DNA of 64,000 nt from Colias croceus (lineage: Eukaryota > Arthropoda > Insecta > Lepidoptera > Pieridae): contig NC_059545.1 in NCBI RefSeq assembly GCF_905220415.1, positions 10,054,001-10,118,000 on the forward strand, read 5' to 3'. The translations under genes were made by a program, and so were the position numbers. Positions 30,321 through 41,954 of this stretch are shown here, in pieces. The notes under the pieces were generated by a model that did no database searches, was not told where the DNA came from, and saw nothing but the letters and a program-made list of their open reading frames with translations. The stretch's first letter is position 1. The number at the start of each line of letters is the position of its first letter.

Positions 30321-32390
30321 GACTATAAGCCGGTATAGGAAAAAAATATGGGTCATTTGTACCACCAGGTGACCTATCTAGAACGATAGAAGAGCATAAA
30401 ATTATTTAGATTCAGCACTATGCCGTCACTTGTAAGCTGTCCAACTGAGTGCAGATGAGAATTCGAAAGTACAGGTAGACTCGGTAAATTTTGGTCATAT
30501 ATTTTTGTACGGCATTCTTAACCACGATCCATTAAAAATAATAAGAAAACGCTCAGTGCCGTACAAAAATGGTGGTCCACAAAGTCGGAATTTTTATTTA
30601 ATTTTCGAGAGTTACCGCGTGGTAACCGTGGTAAATTTGGTCATTTGACCATGTACGGCATCTGTGTCATACTATTTCAATACTGCTTTTAATCCATTAT
30701 TACGCAACGCCGTACAAAAATCATGGGGACAAGGGGAAAAAATCGAGAGTTGCAATCCCCTCTCTTTCCCCACTCCAGGGGGTCATTTGACACAACACGA
30801 AATAAATTTATTTTTAAAGTATTTTATGCATAGATAATTTTTTTTCATATGCCGTACATTTTCGTTGGTTCAAAGGGGAAAAAACTGAAAAAGAAAAAAA
30901 TCCATATAACGAAATGTTTGCTTTATATTTTGATAATAAAATATAAATATACATTAATATTAAGAAACTCGAGGTGGTTAATTATCACCTTGGAAAGTCG
31001 GAGTCAGGTGGAATGGACTCCGTTAAATCGATGAACTAATAAAGAAGCTATGAACGAAAAGATGTGAATTATATGCAATCAACCCATGAATACAGGTAAA
31101 GTCACAAGCAAATGCAAGTAATATATACATATTCAAAATGTACAAGTAAAGCGCTTTCAAATGATACCAAACACGGCATATTTATCTTAACTTAATTTTT
31201 TTTCGCTGTATGTTTTGTCCGCTAGAGGGCGCCACATTAGATTTTGTGAAACCCCATATAGCCTTTAGCTAGCTGGTCGCTGGTTATCCAGCGAACAATT
31301 CAGACGCTTCTAATGATATGTCATTTGTCGAATTCTGATAAGTAGTTTAGAAGTTACGAGGGAATAGATGAATATATACATGATACATGGCCTGTCAAAA
31401 TCATAGTCCCTCCTTTTGCTTTGCCGTAGTCGGGTAAAAATATGTTAATGCCGTACTGTATCAGATGGCCATAAAGCACCCTTAAAATTGTAGCTTTCGT
31501 CGCTTTCATCAGCCTAAAAGATGTGGTCTGCACAAAAATGTACAGCATCGTTTTTTCCTAATTTATCTATGTTAATACTATTTAAAACAACGAATAAAGT
31601 GTAGAAAACTATTTTATTAATCTACGATGTTTAAACTTTTACAAAATTTCAGTTTTTGCATTTCTCTATAACTTTTTTTAGAACGGTTTCTTTTGAACGG
31701 CAATACTATACAACAATTGAATTTTACAATATTATCATGTTTAAAAAAAAGTTCCCGTACAGGGTCAAATGACCTTACAGCTCTTTGTATCAAGAATTCG
31801 ATGAACTTAAGATGATTATTGGTATACATTTAAAAGAACAATTATTTTTGACGGCATTGCTTTTAATAGTACTTTTGAGTGCTAGATAATGTTTTGGAAC
31901 CGAAGCCGTACTTTGTCAAATGACCCCCTGGAGTGGGAAAAGAGAGGGGCTTGCAACTCTCGATTTTTTCCCCTTGTCCCCATGATTTTTGTACGGCGTT
32001 GCGTAATAATGGATTAAAAGCAGATTTAAGAAGAAGCAGATTGAAATAGTATGACACAGATGCCGTACATGGTCAAATGACCAAATTTACCGCGGTAACT
32101 CTCGGAAATTAAATAAAAATTCCGACTTTTTGGACCACCATTTTTGTACGGCACTGAGCGTTTTCTTATTATTTTTATCTATCGGTGGTTAAGAATGCCG
32201 TACAAAAATATATGACCAAAATTTACCGAGTCTACCTGTACTTTCGAATTCTCATCTGCACTCAGTTGGACAGCTTACAAGTGACGGCATAGTGCTGAAT
32301 CTTATTATTTTATGCTCTTCTATCGTTCTAGATAGGTCACCTGGTGGTTCAAATGACCCAAATTTTTTTTTCCTATACCGGCTTGTAGTC
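30321..32390. mobile_element. Unclassified 2.1 kb element with ~475-bp inverted ends
   Basis: The left end GACTATAAGCCGGTATAGG and the complement of the right end (GACTACAAGCCGGTATAGG) match. The arms 30321-30792 and 31912-32390 are reverse complements throughout with few differences. The motif gccgtacaaaaat and the phrase ggtcatttgac recur several times in each arm. The 1.1 kb centre has only short, motif-free frames. I see no clear target duplication and cannot place it in a superfamily. Its left edge abuts the start region of the HARBI1-like exon. Confidence 0.7.
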
Positions 32391-32706
32391 ATTCTAACGC
32401 CCAAAACTGCCCAAAACGCGTTTCTCCTGTCAAAAGTGCCACTTGGCTAAACATTTGTATGGCGCCTGTCGCATGACTTTACGTTCCGTTTCATGGAATA
32501 GAAAAACAATGCCACTTGTCTACCAATTTTAGTTTCGTTACGCTCGGTCACCTCGTCACGTGACGTATCTCCAGTTTATGTCAATCTCATACATTCCTAT
32601 ATCTATTCTATTAAACTTTACGCTAATAGAAAGCCTCTTGTCTAGGGGGGCTGACTTAATTGAATATAATTTATACATCTATATATAACCTCCTGAGACC
32701 CAGGAT
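32391..32706. other. Unassigned DNA
   Basis: About 300 bases between two inverted-repeat elements. No gene or repeat recognised. Confidence 0.4.
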
Positions 32707-33298
32707 TTTTTTAAGCTATTGCATAGCTTCTATCGCGGGCCTTGAGCGCGGGGACCGAATCGAGAAATTCCGTAACGAAAAAACCTCACGTTCCCCACTC
32801 CGACGGGCTCGGAGGTGTGGCTTGAAGGCATGCTATACCGCGGCAGTCCCCGAGTGCCACACGTCTTTTTATCACTACATAGTATAAAACAAAGTCGCTT
32901 TCTGTCCCTATGTCCCTTCGTATGCTTAAATCTAAAACTACGCAACGGATTTTGAAACGGTTTTTTTAATAGAAAAAGTGATTCAAGAGGAAGGTTTTAA
33001 TATATAATTTATTAGGTTTTAAACAAAGCGGGCGAAGCCGCGGGCGGTAAGCTAGTTTATAATAAAACCCAAAATTAAAAAAAAAAACGACGTGTGGCTT
33101 AACGGCCGGCCAGTCGAGTAGACTGGTCGAGAATTCTCCCTTTTTCGATGGAGGAATTCCACCTTCCTTCCTCCACACCTTCAAGCCACACCTCCGCCCG
33201 TCGGAGTGGGGGAGCGTGAGGTTTTTCGTTACGGAATTTCTCGATTCGGTCCCCGCGCTCAAGACCCACGATAGAAGCTATGCAATAGCTTAAAAAAA
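32707..33298. mobile_element. MITE-like element with ~127-bp inverted arms, split by a repeat
   Basis: The arms 32707-32832 and 33170-33298 are inverted copies (for example gagcgcggggaccgaatcga in the left arm, its complement in the right). They have scattered substitutions and are unusually GC-rich for this window. A repeat of the gcgaagccgcgggcgg family (32871-33066) is inserted in the loop. No coding. Confidence 0.65.
32871..33066 (+). repeat. Interspersed repeat ('gcgggcgaagccgcgggcgg' family), copy 2
   Basis: Same order and orientation as 18507-18716, from tcactacatagtataaaaca to gggcggtaagctagtttata, with a few base changes. Confidence 0.75.
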
Positions 33299-33392
33299 AA
33301 GATGGGTTGCACTCCGGGAGTGCCGGCAGAAGTGAAAACTTGATTATTAACGTTCAGCATGTTTGATATTTTGGAATGGTATCTGTCTTAAG

Positions 33393-34378
33393 CGTCTTAT
33401 TCACGGTCCATCTTGACGTACGTCCCGCCAAGGTCATACACGATGCACGACGCATATTCACGGTCCATCCCCGCTGTACGTCAGCTCAAGGCTGCCAGTG
33501 TTGCCACCGAAGTATCAAGCTACCCACCAGAAGAGACCTCTGAAACCACCAGAAATCCACTGTGCTGGATGTATAAAGAGTAAATAAATATTTTTAAAAA
33601 TGTGTTTTTTTGTACTTTTTGCAGTACCTAAGAATTTTTCATTATTTTTAAATGAATTATATGAATCCAAACATTCCAAATCTAAATTTATTTCAAGAGC
33701 TCATTTTTAATTAATTTTTAATGAAGCTCGGTTTCTCTCTTCCCGCCACTTCACATTCATGACCGAAAAGACTCTTTCAGTAAATGCTGAAGTGGCGGGA
33801 ACAGAGAGTATAATATAGCTAATCATTTTTTTTAAACAAACAAATTCGTTAGGACATTTTTTTAAAATAAATTGCCATTTTTCTGCAGTGGACTTTTGCA
33901 TAAAATCTTTGTTATTCAACAATTCGCCTTGGAGTTCTTTTAAAATAATAACTTCTGAATATAAACTGTCCATGTGTACTAGGTTGATCCAAAAGTAATG
34001 ATAATTGGGTATTTCCTGTGTACATAAAAATATAAAATAACTGTTTCTTGCTTGCTCATGTACTCACTACGTTATCACAAAACTAAACTAACTACTAAGT
34101 TATCACAAAAAAATCATATCAATAGGCCACGTTTCCAAGTATTTACATTAATTTCTGTTGGCAACACTGATCTGCTGTACAGCAAGCCTATTCACTGTCC
34201 ATCTGCACGACGTTCGCGGTGGTGGGGGTGCTCGCTGGATGAAAAATTGGTCGTGCACATCCAGCAACGTAATAATAATAATTATTGACGTACGTCAATA
34301 CTATTCACGGTCGTTTTGCGTCGTGCATCGTGTATGACCTTGGCGGGACGTACGTCAAGATGGACCGTGAATAAGACG
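33393..34378. mobile_element. hAT-type remnant with ~60-bp inverted ends
   Basis: The left end CGTCTTATTCACGGTCCATC and its complement at the right end continue as near-perfect inverted repeats for about 60 bp, through tcccgccaaggtcatacacg. The phrase tattcacggtc recurs just inside each end. The interior holds the C-terminal piece of a hAT transposase. No 8-bp duplication is visible, so the class rests on the protein. Confidence 0.7.
33707..33973 (-). pseudogene. hAT transposase, C-terminal dimerisation region
   Basis: 88 codons, with ISYIILSVPATSAFTERVFS then VMNVKWREERNRASLKIN. This matches the C-terminal dimerisation motif (..vPaTSA..ER.FS.m...w.eeRNr...) of hAT transposases. The DDE core, the BED finger and the rest are absent, so this is an internally deleted element. 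Confidence 0.8.
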
Positions 34379-34755
34379 TTTTACGCATGGAATATAAGGG
34401 CTAAAAAAAAAAAACATCCGTCTTACGTAGTATATTATTATTAGTCTGTGGTCTTACGCTTTTTCGATCAGGCCACGTGTCCTGACGCGAGTTTAAGATT
34501 TTATACCCAACGCCGCTAAAGAAGTTTTCACTTCAAAATTATTTTTAAAAAATACTAACGGGGACCTAACAAAAAAATTGTGGGACCTTAAAGGACCTAA
34601 CGGAGACCTATCGATTAAGGTCATTTTTGACCCAAAATTCCATTGGTGATTTAAATTTTGCGGTTAAAAAAAAACAATATTAGCTATTTTTCTCTTTTTA
34701 AATTAGGTAGATATTTATGTATTTAAATAAATAAATAAATAAGTAGATATATATA
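34379..34755. other. Unassigned AT-rich DNA
   Basis: No gene. The piece agaagttttcacttc at 34521 is the complement of gaagtgaaaactt at 33330, so the hAT remnant may sit inside a slightly larger repeat. A short (aaat)n run lies at 34720-34742. Confidence 0.35.
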
Positions 34756-37317
34756 CAGGGTGGCCGGTCAATTGACGTCACAAAAAAAAATTTAGGTCCG
34801 GTATGTTGTGGAGTATCCGAATCACCCCCATGTATGTTCCGCGATTTTTTATAGTTTCGGAGTTATGATTTTTTTTAGATCTTTTGAGGAATTTCGACTT
34901 GACCATCTTAAAAAAATTTCAAAAAAAAAGCATAGACTTTTTAGAGTTTATTTTATTTGCAACTGAGTTCCTATGAGTTGCACTTTTATGCATAAAATAA
35001 TCAGCTTCGTAACTTTGATGAAAGTTATGAAACTGTTGGTCTAAAATTAAAAATTTTCGTTCCGTGAATTATGACTTAAATTTTCAACTTGAAATTAAAA
35101 ATCTAAACAGGTGACCTTATGATTTCTTAGTTAGTCTTAAAACTGCGCCAGACTCTCAGCTTTCATAATAATAATAATAATAAAGTGGTACTTAATGGGG
35201 GGGAATTTGGCTAAAATCGGTCTTCAAAGACAGCAAGGTGGAAAATTCTTAAAATTAGCCAACTGATTAAAAAGAAATTTATCATTCCTACGGCTAATTT
35301 AATGATTAGAGAATGCTGAAAACCTATCGTGTTGGTTGGATAAGGAAAGTTTTAAGTAAGAAGTAGATCATAATGTAAAAATAATTTAATATTTTTTAAA
35401 TTTACAATAGATTTTCAAAGTGGCCACCTCCAGCAGCAATACACATTCTACACCTTCGTAAGAAATTGTGTTTCAATCGTCTAAATGCTTCTCTGTTCTC
35501 CTTGACAACACGTTTGGCTTCTGTAATCTTCTGCCTCAGCTCTTGTTCACTCGAACATTCTCGGGCGTATGCTATTTCCTTGTAATAGCCCCAAATGAAA
35601 AAATCGGTGGGGTTGAGGTCAGGTGATCGTGGAGGCCAACTAATTGGTCCACTGCGTCCTATCCATCTGTTGGGGTATGCTTCATTTAAATAATTTCGGA
35701 CTTGTGTTGCGTAGTGACACGGTGCGCCGTCATTTTGAAACACCATAGTGCGTCTAAGTTCGAGATTCACATCTTGCAGCAACAATGGAAGTTCATTTTC
35801 CAAGAAGTTTCTGTAGGTTGCTCCATCAAGTCTAGTCGGCAATTCAAACGGACCAATTAGTTCGCCATTGAGGACACCAGACCACAAGTTAACGCTAAAA
35901 CGATGTTGAAACGTTGAAGCTCTCACAGCGTGTGGATTTTCCATCGCCCACGTGTGGTAATTATGAATATTGAATATTCCAGATCGCTCAAATCTTGATT
36001 CATCTGACCATAAAACTTTATTAAAAAATCCAGGATCATCTTGCTCTTTTCTTAACATGGTTTGGCAAAAATCATTGCGCAATTGGTGTTCTGTCGGCTG
36101 TAAAGCTTGGACTCGTCGCAAGTGGAACGCGTGGTATCCTTCATCGTGAAGTATGGCTTGGATAGAAGTCCTTGGGATGTCTAAAGCACGAGCTATAGCT
36201 CTCGTACTCGTAGACGGATTTTGCTGAACTGCTTCCAGCACCACTTCTGTGCGATCCAGGTCTGCTCTAAAGATTCCTTGACGATTGCCGCGTTGGCCAG
36301 GAATGCGGCCTGCCATCAAGGTGTTGTGTGTGTTAATAAAAACACGATGGTCGGGATATCGCAGAGGTTGTGGTCCACCACGGCGTTGAAGTTGTTCGCG
36401 ATACAGATTCGCTGCTTCAACGCCGTTTCCTCGTGCAACTCCATAAAAATAATGTGAGCACAACTGAGGTCGGTAACTAACAAACTTGTTTTGCATTGGC
36501 TTTGGTCGGTTGCGCTCGGCCCCTCACGCCACCGAGAGTGAGAGAGATAGCAATACGGTCTCTTATCCTTTCAGCCCATTGTTATTGCAGGTAAAAGTTG
36601 CCGTTTCTTACCAAGGTGTACCGTGTACAATGTGTAATACTGCTGGAGGTGGCCACTTTAAAACCTATTGTAAATTTTAATAATATTAAATGATTTTTAC
36701 ATTAGGATCTACTTCTTACTTAAAACATTCCATAACCAACCAACACGATAGGTTTTCAGCATTCTCTAATCATTAAATTAGTCGTAGGAATGATAGTTTT
36801 TTTTAATCAGTTGGCTAATTTTAAGAATTTTAGACCTTGCTGTCTTTGAAGACCGATTTTAGCCAAATTCCCCCCATTAAGTACCACTTTTTTATTATTA
36901 CTTATTATGAAAGCTGAGAGTCTGGCGCAGTTTTAAGACTAACTAAGAAATCATAAGGTCACCTGTTTAGATTTTTAATTTCAAGTTGAAAATTTAAGTC
37001 ATAATTCACGGAACGTAAATTTTTAACTTTAGACCAACATTTTCATAACTTTCATCAAAGTTACGAAGCTGATTATTTTAGGCATAAAAGTGCAACTCAT
37101 AGGAACTCAGTTGCAAAAAAAATAAACTCTAAAAAGTCTATGCTTTTTTTTTAGAATTTTTTTAAGATGATCAAGTCGAAATTCCTCAAAAAATCGAAAA
37201 AAAATCATAACTCCGAAACTATAAAAAATCGCGGAACATACATGGGGGTGATTCGGATACTCCACAACATACCGGACCTACATTTTTTTTTGTGACGTCA
37301 ATTGACCGGCCACCCTG
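34756..37317. mobile_element. DD41D mariner-like element, apparently autonomous
   Basis: The ends CAGGGTGGCCGGTCAATTGA and their complement are flanked by TA. The arms 34756 to about 35445 and about 36622-37317 are reverse complements for nearly 690 bp, much longer than the short TIRs usual for mariners. The left arm includes the last codons of the transposase, so a pseudo-copy of the gene's end (TAGGGHFKTYCKF) lies in the right arm. The only gene is intact. Confidence 0.9.
35402..36496 (-). CDS. Mariner-like DD41D transposase (364 aa)
   Basis: DDE/D transposase that cuts and pastes its own element at TA sites. Residues 8-60 (FVSYRPQLCSHYF.. ANLYREQ..) resemble the DUF4817 N-terminal DNA-binding region. 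Residues 98-133 (RAIARALDIPRTSIQAILHD) are a helix-turn-helix. The catalytic residues are D165 in VLWSDESRF, D256 in FQNDGAPCH and D298 in SPDLNPTDFF. There are 41 residues between the second and third, the spacing of the DD41D (rosa-like) group. WPPRSPDLNP is the usual IS630/Tc1/mariner signature. No stops or frameshifts; the start at 36496 is the first Met and gives the usual family length. A decayed relative is at 10036-11878. Confidence 0.9.
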   Translation of the reverse strand: MQNKFVSYRPQLCSHYFYGVARGNGVEAANLYREQLQRRGGPQPLRYPDHRVFINTHNTLMAGRIPGQRGNRQGIFRADLDRTEVVLEAVQQNPSTSTRAIARALDIPRTSIQAILHDEGYHAFHLRRVQALQPTEHQLRNDFCQTMLRKEQDDPGFFNKVLWSDESRFERSGIFNIHNYHTWAMENPHAVRASTFQHRFSVNLWSGVLNGELIGPFELPTRLDGATYRNFLENELPLLLQDVNLELRRTMVFQNDGAPCHYATQVRNYLNEAYPNRWIGRSGPISWPPRSPDLNPTDFFIWGYYKEIAYARECSSEQELRQKITEAKRVVKENREAFRRLKHNFLRRCRMCIAAGGGHFENLL

Positions 37318-37794
37318 TATATTATATGGTATATATGCTTTTTTAGCGTTAGTGGAAGAAAATAATTACCATAATGTCCATTATTCCTAAGAGATGGGGT
37401 TATGAAAATGGTAGGTACCTATAAGTAGTATAGTAGGTACAAGTAGGTACATAGTAAGTAGACCGTACATTATAGTAAATTTTAATATCTAATATGTATT
37501 TAATTTGAATACGTTAATGTTTCATGCAATATTTTAACTTATTTAAGCTTTCATATTCTTTGTAGAACACAAACGAATTAATGTATTCTAGAGCTATTAC
37601 ATTATTTAGCCTGCACTGCACAAGGTGCATCATACAGGACAGCAATAGGATGAGATGAGAGGAACATAAATTGCGTTCGACGTTCGTGATTAGTCGGGAT
37701 GCCTCGGCAACAGGTCGATTGCAATCTGAAAGCTGTCAAAATATTGGACCAATGGCGCAACATTTTTTAGCGAAGCGTACATTCACAAAACAAA
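37318..37794. other. Upstream region of LPCAT
   Basis: AT-rich for 300 bases, then richer in CpG from 37.67 kb. A CCAAT box (ggaccaatggcg) is at about 37747. No coding sequence. Confidence 0.4.
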
Positions 37795-37829
37795 TCAGTT
37801 TATGCTTTCACTCGCGGTAAGATGCACGT
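37795..37829 (+). promoter_or_regulatory. Possible Inr-DPE core promoter of LPCAT
   Basis: TCAGT at 37795-37799 is the arthropod initiator (A at 37797). At +28 to +33 lies GCACGT, which fits the DPE consensus RGWYVT at five of six positions at the required spacing. No TATA box is seen at -30. Transcription from here would give a 183-nt 5' UTR before the ATG at 37980. Confidence 0.3.
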
Positions 37830-37979
37830 CGGACGTTACCGGGATTTCCATATTTAAAAATTACGTGTTTTTATTTGAAACTGTATGCGTACTCGTACTC
37901 TATGTTTCATGGTTGACTAAAATGTGTTTCTATTGCTCACTCTAAGTTAGAATAGTTTTAAAGTTCGTAAGTTTTGGTG

Positions 37980-38108
37980 ATGCAAGTGAAAATGAATGGT
38001 AAAAAGCATAGTGGAACGGGGACTTTCTCGTCCGACGGCATGAGAGCCGAAATTTTGAATCCGTTTGTACACAAATTGGAATTAGACAACACCTACGATA
38101 AAATAAGG
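37980..38108 (+). CDS. LPCAT: Lysophosphatidylcholine acyltransferase, exon 1
   Basis: 43 codons from ATG 37980 to a donor AGG|GTAAGTG at 38109, phase 0. A second in-frame ATG at 37992 (GAAAATGAATGG) has the better insect start context. The end, RAEILNPFVHKLELDNTYDK, carries NPFVH.L, the conserved start of LPCAT1/2 proteins just before the first membrane segment. LPCATs are ER and lipid-droplet enzymes that re-acylate lysophosphatidylcholine using acyl-CoA (Lands cycle). The catalytic HX4D motif is encoded further downstream and is not in this window. Identification rests on exons 1 and 2 together. Confidence 0.75.
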
Positions 38109-39821
38109 GTAAGTGCATATAAATCTGTGAAATTATGTATCGACGAAACATTATTATTGTTTGCATAGGAACCATGTACATGTGCGCAGGCTCGGACGTA
38201 GAAAAGAAAATTATATAAAAACGATTCATGCATTATAATTCAATTTCTCGTGTAACAATATATAGCAGAATTTATTACGTTATAACACAACTAAATTACA
38301 TACAAAAAATGGACCGGTATATCTGAAAAATGACTCGCACGCCGCGAGCTTGTTCGATTCAAATTTGTTTTACGTTTCATTCATGTTGAGCTAGATTTTC
38401 CAGACTAAAAAATCAATACTACCCTAATGTTAGGTCTCGTAAAAGGATATCGTAGCTCGGCAGTTACTTCATACAGGGGAATACGAATAAGGATACCTAA
38501 TGATACCTAATTACCTAGGTATCTACCTATGTATTTTATTTTTCGCGACAATCGCATCTTCGTAACAATAACAAAAAATATAAATTTTAACTGTTTCTGC
38601 TATTGTTATATTTTTATTACAAACATAAGAGCATAGGCATAAGTCTAGTCTACGTTTATACGAGAGAGATTTTTAAAATGTGCCGGCTTTTTTTGGTGAG
38701 AGCGGAGTTTTCACTTTAAAAATGAAATTTAAGTTAGGAAAACAAGTTAGATATCTTGTTTGAACATATAGGTCATAAATGTGAAAGTTTGGTGGCATGT
38801 GTGTTTATTGGTCTCAAATTGTATCGATGTGAATATTTTGACAATTTCATTACTAATCACATAATTTCGCGACATTAATTAATAATCCCTATCTATTGAT
38901 GCATTGGCTACCCTTTTACCTATTTTATTTAATTTATACTTTATATTAGGTAGTTCATTGTTTACAAAAAACTTATGTACGATTTTGAATTTCGAACGAC
39001 GGCTAGGATTAGGTAGGTCCCGACGCTGACGAAAGGATTTTCCTTCTTTATTTTGGACCTAGGTACGCAGATTAAAAATTGTCCCAAGTTTTTCATCATA
39101 GACTAGGTATACATGGGTTCTATGATGGGACAAATCGTTGACAAATCCATCACTTGTAATAGCTGATGTAGTTACGTTCCGTCTTTGAGGATACAAAAAA
39201 AAAGAAAACACAAAGAAGTAAAGAACAAAGCGTTTCTAGGTATCATAAATTTATAACGGTAACATTGGATCGATCGAATTATACCGAGATGCAGTAACTC
39301 TAAAAATATACACTATGCTAATTGCTAATTCTCTGTACGCGGAAGGTTAACATGTGTTTGTAAATAATAATAAATACCTACTTACACCTGTTAAAAAAAC
39401 TGAAAATAGGCACCTATATTTACATAAACACATGGAATTATTGTTTTGCCATTGATCTATCATATGTGTACAAAGTTTGAATGAAATCTGTACGTTTAAA
39501 GTTTAAAATCGAGGGTCAAAATAGAGTCTAAAGGAGTTTACATACCTACAAGCATTAAAGTGAAGCTATTATAAGCATGTTAAAAAAGAAAGGATTGGTA
39601 TTTGTAATTATGTGTAAGAGATATATATTCTTAACAATGCGTGGCCTAAATATTATAATGACTAGCTAACGACTTCATGCGCATACGCATATGTACAATG
39701 TAATTTTATTTTGGCAGAAGTAGGTAATTACTTTTTTTTATAAAAAGTACGTAGCTGGCACGTCCTATCTAATACGTGTCGCTGAAATTTTTGTTGTAAT
39801 TTAGCCAACTCTTTTGGAATC

Positions 39822-40018
39822 TATTTATATAAAACTCAAAGGTGACTGATATAGTGATCTATCAACGCACAGCCCAAACCACTGGACGTATCGGGCTGAA
39901 ATTTGGCATGCAGGTAGATGTCATAACGTAGGCGTCCCCTAAAAAAGGATTTCCCAAAATTCTTGCGGGAACGGGGAATAACGGGGATGCACGTACAAAG
40001 TCGTGGGCGGAAGCTAGT
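39822..40018 (+). repeat. Interspersed repeat (tail 'cgtgggcggaagctagtt')
   Basis: It contains the phrases gatctatcaacgcacagccc, ggacgtatcgggctgaaatt and cgggaacggggaataacggg, then gtgggcggaagctagtt. This is a common lepidopteran repeat that ends in the '..gcggaagctagt' tail. No coding. Confidence 0.6.
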
Positions 40019-40566
40019 TGGAAATAATCCGCATCAAAGCTAAAATACCGATAAAATAAATACATGCATCGATTTTAACTTTCATCGTCATAGTAGGCAA
40101 AGAATAAATAATATTTTTACACCTTTTTAAATATTATTTGATATGGCTTTTCTATGAAGAATATTTCTTGCGCTATCGTTATGTCTATAGAAATCTACAA
40201 GGATGTAATAATTACCTATAATATAGTAGATATTGGGTAAGGCAAGGCAAATGTCCATGTTTTGAGAGAGATGAAAATGCAATATTCAATTATATCATTT
40301 TCGCAAGTAAATTTTCTAAAAAGCTTTCTCAGTTCTAAGCATTTGAGCAACATGTTTACCTACTACCTAATTAGTAATTATACTTTATTGCGCTCAGTGC
40401 TATAAAAAAATACAACATAGATAAATTGTACTAAAAATAGTACATAATAAGTCATATCACTAGGGAGTGATCTCTTATCAGGCAAGCAAATTGATCTCAA
40501 ACATACCTAGATATTAAAAAGGACGTGAACAACCGACGTCAAACTTGCACTTGCAACATTTACAAA

Positions 40567-40770
40567 TACAGACAAAAATGCTCATAAAATAAAAACTACT
40601 GGGCCTATCCGAATAAAATTTTTATGGGACCAATTCGACACCATCCCGCATCGAACAAAAAAAGAATCACGTAAATCGGTTCAGAAACCTCGGAGTAATC
40701 GGTGTACTGACATAAAAAAAATACCAGCCGAATTGATAACCTTCTCCTTTTTTTTAAGTCGGTTAAAAAC
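40567..40770 (-). repeat. 'aaccgacttaaaaa' repeat, copy 1
   Basis: The same order as 41955-42152: caaaaatgctcataaaataa, gggaccaattcgacaccatc, aaatcggttcagaaacctcg, then ttttaagtcggttaaaaa. On the minus strand it starts at the aaccgactt end. A lepidopteran interspersed repeat. Confidence 0.7.
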
Positions 40771-41149
40771 AAACCAATACAATAATTTAATACAATGCAA
40801 AATATACAAAATTGCCATTATTGCCATATGCAAGCCAGTCTACAATAGAAACTCTATTAAAAAATTGCTCTTTTGCCCTATTTGCACCTGGACCAGTAAA
40901 TAAAGGTAGTACATTGTTTACTCATATTACTTACGCCATTTGTTCTTACACAGTTAGCTTCGCTTTAAGTAGGTGTAGTGGTACTTGTGATACATTCCGT
41001 GTGGGTAAAAAGCTTCGAAAGCTTTCATTTTCAAGCTTCAATACCTGAGCTAGGTCTTTCTTCAGGTCTTGTAGCTTTTTCGAGAGGCTATGGAAGAGAA
41101 ACGGTTAATACCTACAATCTACGTGTACTTTTTTATCCATACTAACTAT

Positions 41150-41346
41150 AATAAATATTATAAATGCGAAAGTATCTCTCTCTGTAAAGTCTGTAAAGTC
41201 TGTCTGTCTGTTACTCAATCACGCCTAAACTACTGAACCAATTTGCATGAAATTTGGTATGGAGATATTTTGATACCCGAGAAAGGACATAGGCTACCTT
41301 TTATTGCGAAATATGTACCACGGGCGAAGCCGGGGCGGACCACTAG
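41150..41346 (-). repeat. Interspersed repeat ending in the 'ggtccgccccggc' block
   Basis: It starts taaatgcgaaagtatctctc with a short ctgtaaagt/ctgt run, then ttgcatgaaatttggtatgg, and ends taccacgggcgaagccgggg. It shares its last ~30 bases with 15698-15860, but the rest differs, so the two may be separate subfamilies. Confidence 0.6.
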
Positions 41347-41429
41347 TTGTTAATAAAAAAGTTTCACAGAAAGTGCAGTTTTCTCAAAAAGTAGGTAGAT
41401 GATGCCACGATGAAAGTAGACTAGATGGC

Positions 41430-41717
41430 ATAAAATTAACTGCGTTAAAAACAACCGACTTCAAAAACGGAAAAGTAAAAAATAAAAAAGATTTGATATT
41501 ATTAATTACTACATATTATTTAGATGTGCTATTTATTAAATAGGTTTGATGTCGGTGCACGGGCTTAATACTAAGTGCTTAGTGTTTGGCACCGACTTCA
41601 AACCTATTTAATAAGTAGCACATCTAAATAATATGTAGTAATTAATAATATCAAATCTTTTTTATTTTTTACTTTTCCGTTTTTGAAGTCGGTTGTTTTT
41701 AACGCAGTTAATTTTAT
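41430..41717. repeat. Near-perfect 129-bp palindrome with 30-bp loop
   Basis: 41430-41558 and 41589-41717 are reverse complements with about two mismatches. The arms begin ataaaattaactgcgttaaa and contain accgacttcaaaaacgg, so each arm is a copy of the end of the 'aaccgacttcaaa' repeat, joined head to head. No coding. Confidence 0.85.
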
Positions 41718-41954
41718 TTAATACTTTTTAGTGTAATTTTCAACACGAATCAAACGAGCCCAAACTCGATAAAGTTGAGTCAATATATTACTGAGTTCCT
41801 ATGGCCACCTTCCGATTCCATCATCAAATCAGCTCTATGTCATGATAATGTTTCATCGCTATCCAATTTACACACTTATACAAAATTTCAGCTCAATCGG
41901 TTACCGGGAAGTGAATCAAAGTTACTTGCTACATTCCAATTAAGTCATCGAGTA

